In this document: positions 1 through 9,750 of the stretch, in pieces | How the letters are laid out: each line of letters begins with the position of its first letter | Numbering within the stretch: the first letter of the stretch is position 1 | Assembly (NCBI GenBank): GCA_965198675.1 | Contig: OZ240666.1 | Coordinates: 2,294,001 to 2,358,000 of the forward strand | Direction: 5' to 3' | DNA from: Prochloron sp965198675 | GTDB taxonomy: Bacteria; Cyanobacteriota; Cyanobacteriia; Cyanobacteriales; Prochloraceae | Length of the DNA stretch: 64,000 bases | Notes under the pieces: model-generated | What the model saw: the letters and a program-made list of their open reading frames with translations, nothing else | Told to the model about the DNA's origin: nothing | Database searches by the model: none | Translations under genes and position numbers: made by a program

Positions 1-3000
1 TGCTAAGTTAATATTGGAGGAGTAGGAACCAGAAGCATTGGAAAATACCCGACTAGCTGCTTGCCGCACGGTTAAACCCATCTCCTGAGCTTGTTCTAAT
101 GCATGTTTGCGAATAAAATTCAGATTGGAATCTTCCTCAGCTTCCGCAGCCATCTTCACCCCAAGGTCCAGCAGGTTCATCTGGTTGATAAACAAATCCC
201 GGAACACCCCAGAACAGTTAACTACCACATCGATACGAGGACGTCCCAACTCCTCTAAGGGTATCAACTCTAACTTATTCACCCGTCCCAAAGAATCAGG
301 AACTGGTTTCACCCCAATCATCCAAAAAATTTGCGCTAAAGACTCCCCATAGGTCTTAATATTATCTGTACCCCAGAGGACACAGGCAATAGTTTCCGGG
401 TATTGGCCCCCGTTGGCCACTTTTTGCCGCTCTAACAGGCGATCTACTACAACTTTAGCAGATTTCACCGCTGCTAGGGTAGGGATAGATTGAGGATCCA
501 GAGCATGGATATTCTTACCCGTAGGTAAAACATCTGGGTTACGAATCGGGTCTCCCCCAGGACCAGGAAGAACATATTCCCCTGCCAAAGCTTTCAGCAG
601 TCCCCCCAACTCTTTATCAGCGCAAACTTGTTCCAAACAGAACTCTAAATACTGAAATAGGGGTTTGAGAGCATCTACGTCAACCTCCTTGTACCCACTT
701 TCCTCCAAAGATTCAATCCAAGGCGCTTTTTTACCCAAGTTGAGGAAATTGAGTTTGGAAATCATGGAAACCCGTCCTTCCTCGTTTACAATACCTCCAA
801 CCAGGGCACTCACAGCGTTACGGGTAGCTTGAACAATGTCCTGCAACAACTGAACATCTGCTAACACACCCAAATCGTTATTAGTGTAAATCTCCTCAAT
901 ATCCCGACCAATACTCTTGGCAATAATACGAGGTAAAGAGATAATACCTTCTTCTTCCCGATCCAAGTTAGCAATATTCACCAAGGTAGCCACTGCCTCT
1001 TCAGCAGTAGGGGGTTTCCCGATAACGTGGAGACCGCAGGGTAAGAGACGGGACTCAATTTCCATCAACCGACGATACACTGCACCCACCAATAAATCTC
1101 GTGCTTCTGCGGTCATTTCCTTAGCGTCCACGTCCGGTAAATCAATGTCTTGGTCTAAATTCACCAAACGACACTTATCGGCGATAGTATTTACAATAGG
1201 AATACCCCGTCCCGTATCCTTGAGAGTTTGGTAAGAGGCAATTAATTCCCTTAATTCCTGCAAACCCTTATACAGTCCTGCATTCTCCGCTGGAGGAGTA
1301 AGATAGGAGATAGTATTGGCGTAGCTGCGACGTTTAGCAATAGTAGCCTCACTGGGGTTATTGGCAGCATAATAATAGATATTGGGAATATGGCCAATTA
1401 AGTTATCAGGATAACAGTCCCCAGACATGCCCATTTGCTTACCCGGCATGAATTCCAAGGAACCGTGGGTACCGAAGTGGAGCACTGCATCTGCTTCCCA
1501 AATTGTTTTAAGGTATGTATAGTATGCAGCAAAACCATGATGGGGACTAGCGGAACGGGAAAAGAGCAACCGCATGGGGTCTCCTTCGTAACCAAAGGTA
1601 GGTTGCACTCCAATAAAGACATTGCCAAACTCTTTACCATATATCAGCAAATTTTGCCCATCACTATTCAGGTGTCCTGGAGGTGGACCCCAATTTTCTT
1701 CCAAACGGGTAGAATAGGGAGTGAGACGCTCATACTCGGGGACAGACATGCGATAGGCCACATTTAGTTCTGGACTTTGATAAGTAGCTTGAGCATCGTG
1801 AATCACCGCTTCCATCAACTCTTGGGGCGAGTCAGGCAAATCTTTAATCTCATAGCCATTATATTGTAGCCCCTTCATCACCTCGTAAATAGAGCCGAAC
1901 ACATCCAAATAAGCAGCAGTCCCCACATTACCTTTATCCGGGGGAAAGCTGAACACCGTAATAGCCACCTTCTTATCCAGTTTGGGCTTTTTCCGTAGAT
2001 TCGCCCATTTCAGCGCCCGTCCAGCGATGGCTTCCACCCGGTCTTGAAGAGCGATCGCCTTCCCAGTCATACCATCCCGTCCGGAGAGTATTATAGGTTC
2101 AATAGCCCCATCTAACTCAGGAATGGCAATTTGCAACGCCACTTGGATAGGGTGGAGTCCCAAATCGCTCTCTTCCCACTCCTGGGTAGTTTGGAAAACC
2201 AGAGGTAAAGCTACCATATAGGGGCGATTTAGCCGTTTCAATGACTCGATCGCCTTAGGATGGTCTTGGCGAGCTGGTCCTCCCACCAGAGCAAAACCAG
2301 TCAGGGAAACCACCGTATCCACCACAGGTAGAGGTTCCATTCCTTTAATAGTACCATCCCAGAAATAGGCATTCACAGGCTTAGAGAAGTCCAAACCCCC
2401 CGCAAACACGGCAATCACCCGAGCACCCATAGCCTCTAGTTCCTGCACCATAGCCACATAATGAGCATCATCCCCTGTCACCAGGTGAGTCCGTTGCAAA
2501 ACCAAACCCACACAAGGAGCTAAGGGGTCTTTCAGGTCTTCAGAGATATCCTCCCGACTATTGAACCAGTTCAGATAGTCCTTCAAATCCTCAAACATAT
2601 GGGGAGCGAGGGGGTGCCAAATACCCATATCAGGATAGACTACCGGGTCTTGATAGGAGAAACTAGCCAAATCTGGGAACACATATTTATCCGCCAGCAT
2701 AAGGAGGAAGTTTTGCAAATTATCCGCCGAACCCCCCAACCAATATTGAAAGCCCAGCATGAAATTACGAGCATCCTGCGCCTTATCCATCGGCATATAC
2801 TTTAATACCTTGGGGAGGGTACGGAGCAACTTCAACATGCTATCCTGGAAAGAAGAGCCGGACTTCTTCTTCCGATTGCGCATAAACTGGGCGATGGCGC
2901 TCTTAGACTGACCCAAATTAGCCATAGAGAAGCTACCCAGCTTATTTAAGCGCATAACTTGGGGCATAGAGGGGAAGACAATAGCAGCATCCAGGCGATC

Positions 3001-3315
3001 GCGATGGGGTTTTACAGCCTCCGCTACCTTATCAGCTAAGTCTTCGATAAATATGAGGGAAGCGATAAAGATATTCGCCGTAGCAATATCCCGCTTAAAA
3101 TCCTCATAGTTATCCGGATCCCGCAGCTCCTCAATCAAATAACCACTTATTTCCACAGCTATTTTGGGGTTATTGCGGTTAATGCAGCTCACTGCTTCCG
3201 ACAGGGTACTTTGATATTGAGGCTCCAACACCACATAGACTACCTTCAGGAGCGATCGCCCCTCTACTTTACCAGGGACTATGTGGCGAATGGTAGATTT
3301 TACTTGCGTGAACAT
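1..3315 (-). CDS. chlH: Magnesium chelatase subunit H (5' part; runs off left edge)
   Basis: Large subunit of Mg-chelatase, which binds protoporphyrin IX and inserts Mg with ChlI and ChlD, the first committed step to chlorophyll. The minus-strand frame is open from ATG 3315 to base 1, about 1105 codons; the family is roughly 1330 residues, so about 225 C-terminal residues lie outside. The N-terminus reads MFTQVKSTIRHIVPGKVEGR, and the last codons in view give GSYSSNINLA, both typical of ChlH. No frameshift or stop is seen. The many short open frames on the other strand here are shadows. Identification is firm; regulation is not visible apart from an AT-rich leader upstream. Confidence 0.96.
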   Translation of the reverse strand, partial: MFTQVKSTIRHIVPGKVEGRSLLKVVYVVLEPQYQSTLSEAVSCINRNNPKIAVEISGYLIEELRDPDNYEDFKRDIATANIFIASLIFIEDLADKVAEAVKPHRDRLDAAIVFPSMPQVMRLNKLGSFSMANLGQSKSAIAQFMRNRKKKSGSSFQDSMLKLLRTLPKVLKYMPMDKAQDARNFMLGFQYWLGGSADNLQNFLLMLADKYVFPDLASFSYQDPVVYPDMGIWHPLAPHMFEDLKDYLNWFNSREDISEDLKDPLAPCVGLVLQRTHLVTGDDAHYVAMVQELEAMGARVIAVFAGGLDFSKPVNAYFWDGTIKGMEPLPVVDTVVSLTGFALVGGPARQDHPKAIESLKRLNRPYMVALPLVFQTTQEWEESDLGLHPIQVALQIAIPELDGAIEPIILSGRDGMTGKAIALQDRVEAIAGRALKWANLRKKPKLDKKVAITVFSFPPDKGNVGTAAYLDVFGSIYEVMKGLQYNGYEIKDLPDSPQELMEAVIHDAQATYQSPELNVAYRMSVPEYERLTPYSTRLEENWGPPPGHLNSDGQNLLIYGKEFGNVFIGVQPTFGYEGDPMRLLFSRSASPHHGFAAYYTYLKTIWEADAVLHFGTHGSLEFMPGKQMGMSGDCYPDNLIGHIPNIYYYAANNPSEATIAKRRSYANTISYLTPPAENAGLYKGLQELRELIASYQTLKDTGRGIPIVNTIADKCRLVNLDQDIDLPDVDAKEMTAEARDLLVGAVYRRLMEIESRLLPCGLHVIGKPPTAEEAVATLVNIANLDREEEGIISLPRIIAKSIGRDIEEIYTNNDLGVLADVQLLQDIVQATRNAVSALVGGIVNEEGRVSMISKLNFLNLGKKAPWIESLEESGYKEVDVDALKPLFQYLEFCLEQVCADKELGGLLKALAGEYVLPGPGGDPIRNPDVLPTGKNIHALDPQSIPTLAAVKSAKVVVDRLLERQKVANGGQYPETIACVLWGTDNIKTYGESLAQIFWMIGVKPVPDSLGRVNKLELIPLEELGRPRIDVVVNCSGVFRDLFINQMNLLDLGVKMAAEAEEDSNLNFIRKHALEQAQEMGLTVRQAASRVFSNASGSYSSNINLA

Positions 3316-3930
3316 AAAAGTGATTCTCCTCTAGGGCTGGACAGTACTACCTCAATCTTTGTTTGTATCAGAAAATCCTCGCCCTATATAAGCCTCAGTG
3401 GTTATTTGCAACAATTCGATATATTCTTTGTTACATTTCTTTACACTTTGTGATAGTGTTCGCTCATATATTGCTTAACAAAAATTAATCATTATAATTT
3501 TAACATTTTTTAGATTATGTGATCTATAAACCGTCCTTAACCTGAATTGCGGGCTAATACGGTAAGTCCACCCTCGGTGGACTATACTATTGAGCAAAGC
3601 GCTATGCAATGACGATGCGACAGGACTTGAGGTCAGCAGGTGTAGGGGGGGGGAAATGCTCTCATTAATTTACTAATAAGGCAGTAATTTATAGTAAACT
3701 GTAGGTTGGGTTGAGGCAACGAAACCCAACAGCAAAAAAGAAGCTCACAGAGACACAGAGGCGCAGAGGATAGCACGGTTCTCTAGGAGTTTCAAACGCT
3801 TGTTTATAAATCTTCCGTGCCTCTGCGCCTCTGCGCGCGGAGATTTGTGTTGGGTAAAGCTTACGCTCTACCCAACCGAACTATTGCTTTAATAATAAGA
3901 CAGTAACCTATGGCTAGCATTGCCCACCGT
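3316..3930. repeat. Intergenic region with dispersed repeats upstream of chlH
   Basis: No gene seen. The first 200 bases are AT-rich and probably hold the chlH promoter. From about 3700 to 3890 there is a mosaic of dispersed repeats: a GTAGGTTGGGTT...AAACCCAACAG arm matched by TTGGGTAAAGC...CTCTACCCAACC, enclosing facing copies of the CTCTGCGCCTCTGCG motif (ACAGAGGCGCAGAGG near 3750, CCTCTGCGCCTCTGCG near 3820) that could form a long hairpin. A related GTTGGG/CCCAAC element occurs near 20810-20890. These are non-coding repeats, not gene remnants that I can recognise. Confidence 0.6.
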
Positions 3931-3963
3931 GCTATAATATAATAGTAAATTATAGAGAAGCAG

Positions 3964-4053
3964 ATGAAAATATTTATCAGCCACGACTTTAATGACACCA
4001 AGTTAGCCAGGCGAGTAGCTGGTACTCTTAGGGTTATTCCCGTATTGGAATAA
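3964..4053 (+). pseudogene. TIR-domain protein N-terminal scrap (copy A)
   Basis: A 29-codon frame, MKIFISHDFNDTKLARRVAG..., has the look of the first strand and helix of a bacterial TIR domain (FISHxxxD then an alpha helix). It then runs into unrelated sequence and a stop, so the domain is absent beyond residue 25 or so. An almost identical scrap is present in copy B at 6551. Inferred to be the leftover start of a TIR-domain gene whose remainder was lost before the duplication. Too short for certainty. Confidence 0.45.
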
Positions 4054-4104
4054 TTAAGCTAGTGTAGGGGCGCAACGGGTCGCGCCCGCTCAGTGTTTAC
4101 GCCG

Positions 4105-4497
4105 TTAAGGAATAATGGTTGAACCGATAAATGCCACTAAATCACTTAGAGAACCATTAAAGCGATCGCCATCTTCATTTGGTGTTGGAATCCCTGGCAC
4201 TTCAGTGCTATCGGTATATTGCCAGAATGTCCAAGTTGACCATTCTCTGGGAATTAAGGGTCTTCGTTTACTTGTATAGTGAGCCACTCACAGGGGATAA
4301 CTGGAGAAGTCTATTGGGCAAATCTTCTTGTCCCGACACTCAATGGATTAACATCGGGCAGGTTGTAAAATCTGTAAACAAAGGGTGCGCAAATTCTCAA
4401 TTTCTCTAGCAGTGGGTGCGTTGTCAATTCCTAGCCGTTGGGCAGTTGGTGACACCACAAATTCCCAAAGTTGGAAATTCGGTGTTAAGATGGCCAT
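4105..4497 (-). pseudogene. Decayed M15 peptidase / GH25 lysozyme genes (copy A)
   Basis: Matches parts of the intact pair in copy B (6621-8358) almost base for base, but with three deletions that fuse the start of the M15 gene (ATG at 4497, MAI...), a piece of its centre, and the last 60 codons of the lysozyme (SKRRPLIPREWSTWTFWQYT...). The lysozyme end keeps its likely original stop (IIP then TAA), which copy B has lost. No functional product is expected. The breakpoint near 4310 joins GAGAAGTCT to ATTGGGCAAATC, removing about 930 bases. Confidence 0.88.
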
Positions 4498-4678
4498 TAC
4501 CTTGACTTTTTTCCTCCCAGTTTGTCTGCTAATGGGCTTATTTAGTATGCATACTTAAGTACATGCTTATAATAACTAATTCGGCGTCAAATGTCAACCC
4601 CTAGACAGATGATAATTATTTATCAGTGTTATAAGTAAATCTTATACTTCACCAAGTACCGTAAGAGATAACGGCTGT

Positions 4679-4741
4679 AAGGTGGGCAACATATCTCCCC
4701 GCTCTTGATATCTAAAGTCTGGAGAGATATTGCCCACCCTA
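4679..4741. repeat. Inverted repeat downstream of Rpn pseudogene
   Basis: Arms AGGTGGGCAA..ATATCTCC and GGAGAGATATTGCCCACCCT surround a short AT-rich centre and can fold into a long hairpin. Copy B carries the same element at 8540-8601. It belongs to a dispersed GTGGGCAATGCCCAC family found also near 14161, 33610-33750, 56265-56480 and 59020. Confidence 0.7.
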
Positions 4742-4822
4742 CATCCCTTTGCGTCTTTGCGCCTTTGCGCGAGAATAAAGGAGTAAGGTGGGCACCGTCC
4801 ATGACGCAGCCCACCTAATCCG

Positions 4823-5790
4823 CTACTGAGCAATAGTTTGCTCCAAGAACTGCTGAAATTCTCCCAGATTACCAATGGTAATTGCTCCTTTGAAAAGAGT
4901 ATTCAGCACCGACTGCTCCTCAATGCGATTAATTACCTCTATCATGGAGTTGGGTACAGAACCAAACCGTGTGGATAGAATTTCCAGGGTATACTCTTTT
5001 CCCTTCTCCATAATTCCTTGTTCGAGACCTTGTTCGAGACCTTCTTCCCGTGCTAATCGTTCTATACTGGTGACATATCGCACTTTTCTTACCTCCTCGT
5101 AATTTCTGACTTCTGCTTTAAATCCACGGACTAATTCTGGTGGTAAATACATGATCCAATCGATAAATCGGAATAATTTAACCACATCTGAACGATTATA
5201 ACCCCTTTCATATAATCGTCTGACTAGACTTAGTTTCCAGTTTAATCGACTTGCTGGATTTTTGTTAGTCGCCCTCGTCTTCAGGTGCGCCATCACAATT
5301 ATCCCAAAGGGATTGGTAGTTTGTTCTAAAGTTTCCCAATCGGATTCGTAATCTAGTAGTTTGACTACGGGAAACTCCAAACTAACCTGACATCCCCCAA
5401 TATTATAGCTAAAACTGTCTGGTCGCCAATGGGGATTGGAGTCTGCTAAAACTGCTAAAGAGATGACTGGTTTGTGATGGCGGTCGTACAAGCGATAATT
5501 GTAGCAGTACATGCGCTCAGGAAAGATGGTTTCATATTTTCCCTGTACCTCTATATGTACCAATATCCACACTTGTTGACCTTCCACTAACCAAACCTTC
5601 GCTACTTTATCTACCAGACGTTTGCCAATTTCTGCATCCGGTTCTAGTTGCTGCAATTCTTGGTCGAGAAATTCATAAGGTTTGTTCCAGTCGATGGCTC
5701 TATATACTTGGGGGAAAAAGAAATGGATAAAATCGGGAAAGTAGTCTTCTATGACTTCTTTTCAAGGACTGTCATAGTCGTCGTTCATAA
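4823..5790 (-). pseudogene. Rpn family PD-(D/E)XK nuclease, copy A (nonsense mutated)
   Basis: Second copy of the gene at 8732-9685 and nearly identical to it. ATG at 5790 gives MNDDYDSP and then TGA where copy B has TGG (Trp 9), so the natural reading is terminated after eight residues. Downstream the frame is open again for about 277 codons, including the HIEVQ nuclease core, and could only be made from an internal non-ATG start. Near the C-terminus a GLEQ unit is repeated once more than in copy B (EEGLEQGLEQGIMEKG). Best called a recent pseudogene left by the tandem duplication. Confidence 0.88.
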
Positions 5791-6147
5791 CTTTGTCTAT
5801 TTGGCACCTATTTACTAGGATAACACTTGTGAAGAAAAAGAGCCATTACTGGGAGTAATTAATTTTGAAGGTAGTATTTATCGCTCCTTACTGCCCATGG
5901 AAAGTCTTGGTGGGCAATATTTCAATAATTGGCAACCTCCTTATTTAATAGTATAGCAACCGCCAGAGCTCTAGTTGGCGAGAAATGTTCTAACCCGCTT
6001 GAAGACTGAATAAACTGGTAACTCATAACTGTCATGGTACGTGCTATACCACTATTGCCCACCCTAGGGTAAAAATACGGTAAAACTTGTAAATTTTGCC
6101 ATTATTTACTAGAATAGCACTTGAGCACACAAATAACAACTAAAAGA

Positions 6148-6579
6148 ATGTGCAGATTACTCGGATATTTGGGAAGCAAGATTCAACTCAACCAACTCTT
6201 ATATGAACCAAAACACTCCCTTGTGGTTCAAAGTTATCAACCCCAAGAAATGACCTCTGGACTTCTCAACGCCGACGGTTTTGGTATAGGATGGTATCAT
6301 CCAGCCAAAGAAACTACCCCCTATACTTATAAAAATATCTTACCTATTTGGAGCGATATTAACCTATCTCAAATTAGTCGCTATATTGAGTCAAACTGCA
6401 TTCTGGGATACGTCCGCAGCGCTACCCCACCCTCTTCTGTAGATTTGAGTAACTGTCAGCCCTTTACCCAAGACCAACTCTTATTTATCCATAACGGTTT
6501 CATTGGTAACTTTCGCCGCTATAATATAATGGTAAATTATAGAGAAGCAGATGAAAATATTTATCAGCCACGACTTTAA
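6148..6579 (+). pseudogene. Truncated egtC-like glutamine amidotransferase (copy A)
   Basis: Starts MCRLLGYLGSK, with the Cys-2 nucleophile of class II amidotransferases, and follows the intact gene at 9751 for about 123 residues (to FIGNF-R) before the duplication junction at 6517/6518. It then reads 20 or so unrelated codons to a stop. The C-terminal half of the glutaminase fold is missing, so no activity is expected. Differences from the intact copy are few, indicating a recent event. Confidence 0.9.
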
Positions 6580-6640
6580 TGACACCAAGTTAGCCAGGCG
6601 AGTAGCTGGTACTCTTAGGGTTATTCTCGTATTGGAATAA
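6551..6640 (+). pseudogene. TIR-domain protein N-terminal scrap (copy B)
   Basis: Same 29-codon frame as 3964-4053 (MKIFISHDFNDTK...), with one Pro to Leu change near its end. Overlaps the 3' end of the opposite-strand lysozyme gene. Non-functional remnant by the same reasoning as copy A. Confidence 0.42.
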
Positions 6641-7595
6641 TTAAGCTAGTGTAAGGAATAATGGTTGAACCGATAAATGCCACTAAATCGCTTAGAGAAC
6701 CATTAAAGCGATCGCCATCTTCATCTGGCGTTGGAATTCCTGGCACTTCAGTGCGATCAGTATATTGCCAGAATGTCCAAGTTGACCATTCTCTGGGAAT
6801 TAAGGGTCTTCGTTTACTTGTATAGTTAGCCACCCACAGGGGATAACTGGAGAAGTCTCGGACACCAGACATCCATCCATCCCAAAAACCAAAGCTGGTG
6901 TAAATAATCGGCTTGCGCTTGATCTCTGTTTCGATTTCTTCAATCCAGGTGCGAACTCGACTTACTCGCTCAGATTTGCTCAGAGAATCCCATTGTTGTC
7001 GCACTGAGTTGGGGAAATGTTCTAAATCTATCACTGGAGGCAAATCATCCGGCCCAATTGGGTCAACACTGTTAACGTAGTCTAGAAAGTTGCGAGCTTG
7101 TTTTTGAGGATCTACAGTAGGTCTGAAAAAGTGATAAGCTCCGCGAATAATGCTCGCACCCTCCATTTGTCGCCAGTTCCTAGGGAAGGTTGTTGCTTTC
7201 CATGTTCTCCCCTCCGTAGCTTTGGCGAAGGCAAATGAGAAACCTGCTCCCTTAACTCTACGCCAGTTCACCGAACCATCATAGTCAGAAACATCAATTC
7301 CCGGCTCGAAGCCTAAAGAATTGGAATTAGAGAGAACTATCGTAATTTCCTGACTTGCCACTCTGTTTTTATCCCTGTCAAGTCCTACAACTCTGATCTG
7401 CCGGACTCCGGAGGTGTTAAATTCAGGATAAGTTAAAACCCAGTCTCCTAATTCAACATCATCACCACCAAGGTAATACTGTTCTGCAAAAAGCTCTACT
7501 CTAACAATGCCCCCATCTGCCCTTCCTTTAAACGTGACGGGAACTTTTCAATGAAATGATGAGTTATTCTCCGGACTCGTAATCGTTATAGACAT
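6621..7595 (-). pseudogene. GH25-type lysozyme with N-terminal Ig-like domain, in-frame stop
   Basis: The frame from ATG 7595 reads MSITITSPENNSSFH and then meets TGA (7548-7550), after which it continues in frame through an Ig-like domain (VPVTFKGRADGGIVRVELFAE...) into a GH25 muramidase domain: GIDVSDYDGSVNW, FAKATEG, GAYHFFRP, PPVIDLEH, IIYTSFGFW, WQYTD. D and E residues expected for GH25 catalysis (DVSDYD, DLEH) are present. The original stop after STIIP has been lost and ten extra residues are read. If translated it would need an internal start (for example near 7361) or readthrough. It lies downstream of the M15 gene with a 37-base gap and shares its ITSP-type Ig domain; the pair would cut glycan and peptide bonds of peptidoglycan. 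No signal peptide is visible. Confidence 0.8.
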
Positions 7596-7632
7596 GAATA
7601 GCCTCCTATTGTCAGTTTAGATCTAAGGCAGT

Positions 7633-8358
7633 TTATGGGAGCGTAATAACTCGCGTCCCTGAACTGTCCATTCTCAGGACTTGCTTGCGATTTCTGGGTT
7701 CAGCACTAACATGAATCCAATCAGGATTAGCTAACGTGCCAAATTCTAGGATAATTTGATCGTAATCACAATTATCATGTACCCATTGGGCAAATCTTCT
7801 TGTCCCGACACTCAATGAATTAACATCGGCAGCAAATCCTTTCCTGTGAGCACTGGTTGAACTTCCGCCTACAGCTCGGTTGAGGGCTTCAGAACGAAAA
7901 CCGGAATTAATTTTTAATGCACCGAGGGCATTACGGGCAGGTTGTAAAATCTGTGAACAAAAGGTACGCAAATTCTCAAGTTCTCTAGCAGTGGGTGTGT
8001 TGTCAATTCCTAGCCGTTGGGCAGTTGGTGACACCACAAATTCCCAAAGTTGGAAATTCGGTGTTAAGAAAGTACTCAAATCCCATGATGATGAGATTTC
8101 TACCCAAATATCATCACTGGCGACTAAATTGTTAGCAGCATCAAATCCTTTAGCAACAACCAGACGATTTCCTGCTGCATTAAATGCGTAGGAAATTGAC
8201 CAATTTCCATTGCTAAGTTGAGTTCTCCCTAAAGGCCAGCGATCATCAGCTAATAACTCGACTTGGGTAATCGGGTCATCCACCTTCCCTTGAAAAGTCA
8301 CTTGCTGTCCTAGGGAAAATTCTTGATTGTCAGTCGGACTCGTAATTTTAATGGCCAT
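7633..8358 (-). CDS. M15-family peptidase with N-terminal Ig-like domain
   Basis: 241 residues. Residues 1-90 form an Ig-like domain (MAIKITSPTDNQEFSLGQQVTFQGKV...VAKGFDAANN). Residues 110-235 are a peptidase M15_3-type zinc domain: INSGFRSEALN, SAHRKGFAADV (SxHxxGxAxD zinc motif) and DWIHVS (second zinc His). The family trims peptidoglycan stem peptides or acts as phage-like endolysin. No signal peptide is seen, so export would need lysis, a holin or a particle. It sits upstream of the GH25 lysozyme on the same strand, and together they look like a lysis or cell-wall-remodelling pair. Decayed duplicates lie at 4105-4497. Confidence 0.85.
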   Translation of the reverse strand: MAIKITSPTDNQEFSLGQQVTFQGKVDDPITQVELLADDRWPLGRTQLSNGNWSISYAFNAAGNRLVVAKGFDAANNLVASDDIWVEISSSWDLSTFLTPNFQLWEFVVSPTAQRLGIDNTPTARELENLRTFCSQILQPARNALGALKINSGFRSEALNRAVGGSSTSAHRKGFAADVNSLSVGTRRFAQWVHDNCDYDQIILEFGTLANPDWIHVSAEPRNRKQVLRMDSSGTRVITLP

Positions 8359-8539
8359 TACCTTGACTCTTTTCCTCCCAGCTTGTATGCTAATGGGCTT
8401 ATTTAATATGCATACTTAACTACATACTTATAATAACTAATTCGGCGTCAAATGTCAACCCCTAGACAGATGATAATTATTTATCAGTGTTATAAGTAAA
8501 TCTTATACTTCACCAAGTACCGTAAGAGATAACGGCTGT

Positions 8540-8601
8540 AAGGTGGGCAACATGTCTCCCCGCTCTTGATATCTAAAATCTGGAGAGGTATTGCCCACCC
8601 T
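8540..8601. repeat. Inverted repeat (copy B of 4679 element)
   Basis: Same hairpin-forming sequence as 4679-4741, with a few changes (ATGTCTCC, GGAGAGGTATT). Lies between the M15 peptidase start and the 3' end of the Rpn nuclease gene. It is followed at about 8648-8680 by a CTTTGCGTCTTTGCGCCTTTGCGCG repeat unit. Confidence 0.65.
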
Positions 8602-8731
8602 ACCAAGAACTGCTGACTCTTCTTGCACTAACACACCCTACATCAACATCCCTTTGCGTCTTTGCGCCTTTGCGCGAGAATAAAGGAGTAAGGTGGGCAC
8701 CGTCCATGACGCAGCCCACCTAAACCTGCTG

Positions 8732-9685
8732 CTACTGAGCAATAGTTTGCTCCAAGAACTGCTGAAATTCTCCCAGATTACCAATGGTAATTGCTCGTTT
8801 ATGAAGGATGTTCAGCACCGACTGCTCCTCAATGCGATTAATTACCTCTATCATGGAGTTGGGTATAGAACCAAACCGTGTGGATAGAATTTCCAGGGTA
8901 TACTCTCGCCCTTTCTCCATAATTCCTTGTTCGAGACCTTCTTCCCGTGCCAATCGTTCTATACTGGTGACATATCGCACTTTTCTTACCTCCTCGTAAT
9001 TTCTGACTTCTGCTTTAAATCCACGGGCTAATTCTGGTGGTAAATACATGATCCAATCGATAAATCGGAATAATTTAACCACATCTGAACGATTATAACC
9101 CCTTTCATATAATCGTCTGACTAGACTTAGTTTCCAGTTTAATCGACTTGCTGGATTTTTGTTAGTCGCCCTCGTCTTCAGGTGCGCCATCACAATTATC
9201 CCAAAGGGATTGATAGTTTGTTCTAAAGTTTCCCAATCGGATTCGTAATCTAGTAGTTTGACTACGGGAAACTCCAAACTAACCTGACATCCCCCAATAT
9301 TATAGCTAAAACTGTCTGGTCGCCAATGGGGATTGGAGTCTGCTAAAACTGCTAAAGAGATGACTGGTTTGTGATGGCGGTCGTACAAGCGATAATTGTA
9401 GCAGTACATGCGCTCAGGAAAGATGGTTTCATATTTTCCCTGTACCTCTATATGTACCAATATCCACACTTGTTGACCTTCCACTAACCAAACCTTCGCT
9501 ACTTTATCTACCAGACGTTTGCCAATTTCTGCATCCGGTTCTAGCTGTTGCAATTCTTGGTCGAGGAATTCATAAGGTTTGTTCCAGTCGATGGCTCTAT
9601 ATACTTGGGGGAAAAAGAAATGGATAAAATCGGGAAAGTAGTCTTCTATGACTTCTTTCCAAGGACTGTCATATTCGTCGTTCAT
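8732..9685 (-). CDS. Rpn family recombination-promoting nuclease / PD-(D/E)XK protein
   Basis: 317 residues from ATG 9685 (MNDEYDSPWKEVIEDYFPDF). The N-terminal two thirds match the Rpn/transposase_31-like PD-(D/E)XK family: FIHFFFPQVYRAIDW, VDKVAKVWLVEGQQVWILVHIEVQGK (core ExQ), ERMYCYNYRLYDRH. The C-terminal part has the DUF4351-like tail (LEILSTRFGSIPNSMIEVINRIEEQ). In E. coli, Rpn proteins are DNA endonucleases that promote RecA-independent recombination; their role in cyanobacteria, where they are highly multiplied, is not established. A nonsense-mutated copy lies at 4823-5790. Confidence 0.85.
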   Translation of the reverse strand: MNDEYDSPWKEVIEDYFPDFIHFFFPQVYRAIDWNKPYEFLDQELQQLEPDAEIGKRLVDKVAKVWLVEGQQVWILVHIEVQGKYETIFPERMYCYNYRLYDRHHKPVISLAVLADSNPHWRPDSFSYNIGGCQVSLEFPVVKLLDYESDWETLEQTINPFGIIVMAHLKTRATNKNPASRLNWKLSLVRRLYERGYNRSDVVKLFRFIDWIMYLPPELARGFKAEVRNYEEVRKVRYVTSIERLAREEGLEQGIMEKGREYTLEILSTRFGSIPNSMIEVINRIEEQSVLNILHKRAITIGNLGEFQQFLEQTIAQ

Positions 9686-9750
9686 AATCTTGAAATTTTT
9701 TTCATTATTTACTAGAATAGCACTTGCTAACAAAAAACACAACTAAAAAT

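Larger units (their letters stand above)
3931..6517. repeat. Tandem duplication, copy A (decayed, 2587 bp)
   Basis: Starts at GCTATAATATAAT (3931) and ends within egtC' at TTTCGCC (6517), where the same GCTATAATATAAT motif restarts at 6518. It carries a TIR scrap, a lysozyme/M15 remnant, an Rpn nuclease pseudogene and the first 370 bases of egtC, in the same order and orientation as copy B (6518-10120). Relative to copy B it lacks about 930 bp inside the lysozyme/peptidase genes plus smaller segments, and it has gained about 300 bp between the Rpn gene and egtC. Confidence 0.88.

Noticed and set aside
107..3453. Several 60-110 codon open frames on the plus strand and one on the minus strand in a second frame
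   Set aside because: All lie within the continuous chlH reading frame and have no recognisable protein character.
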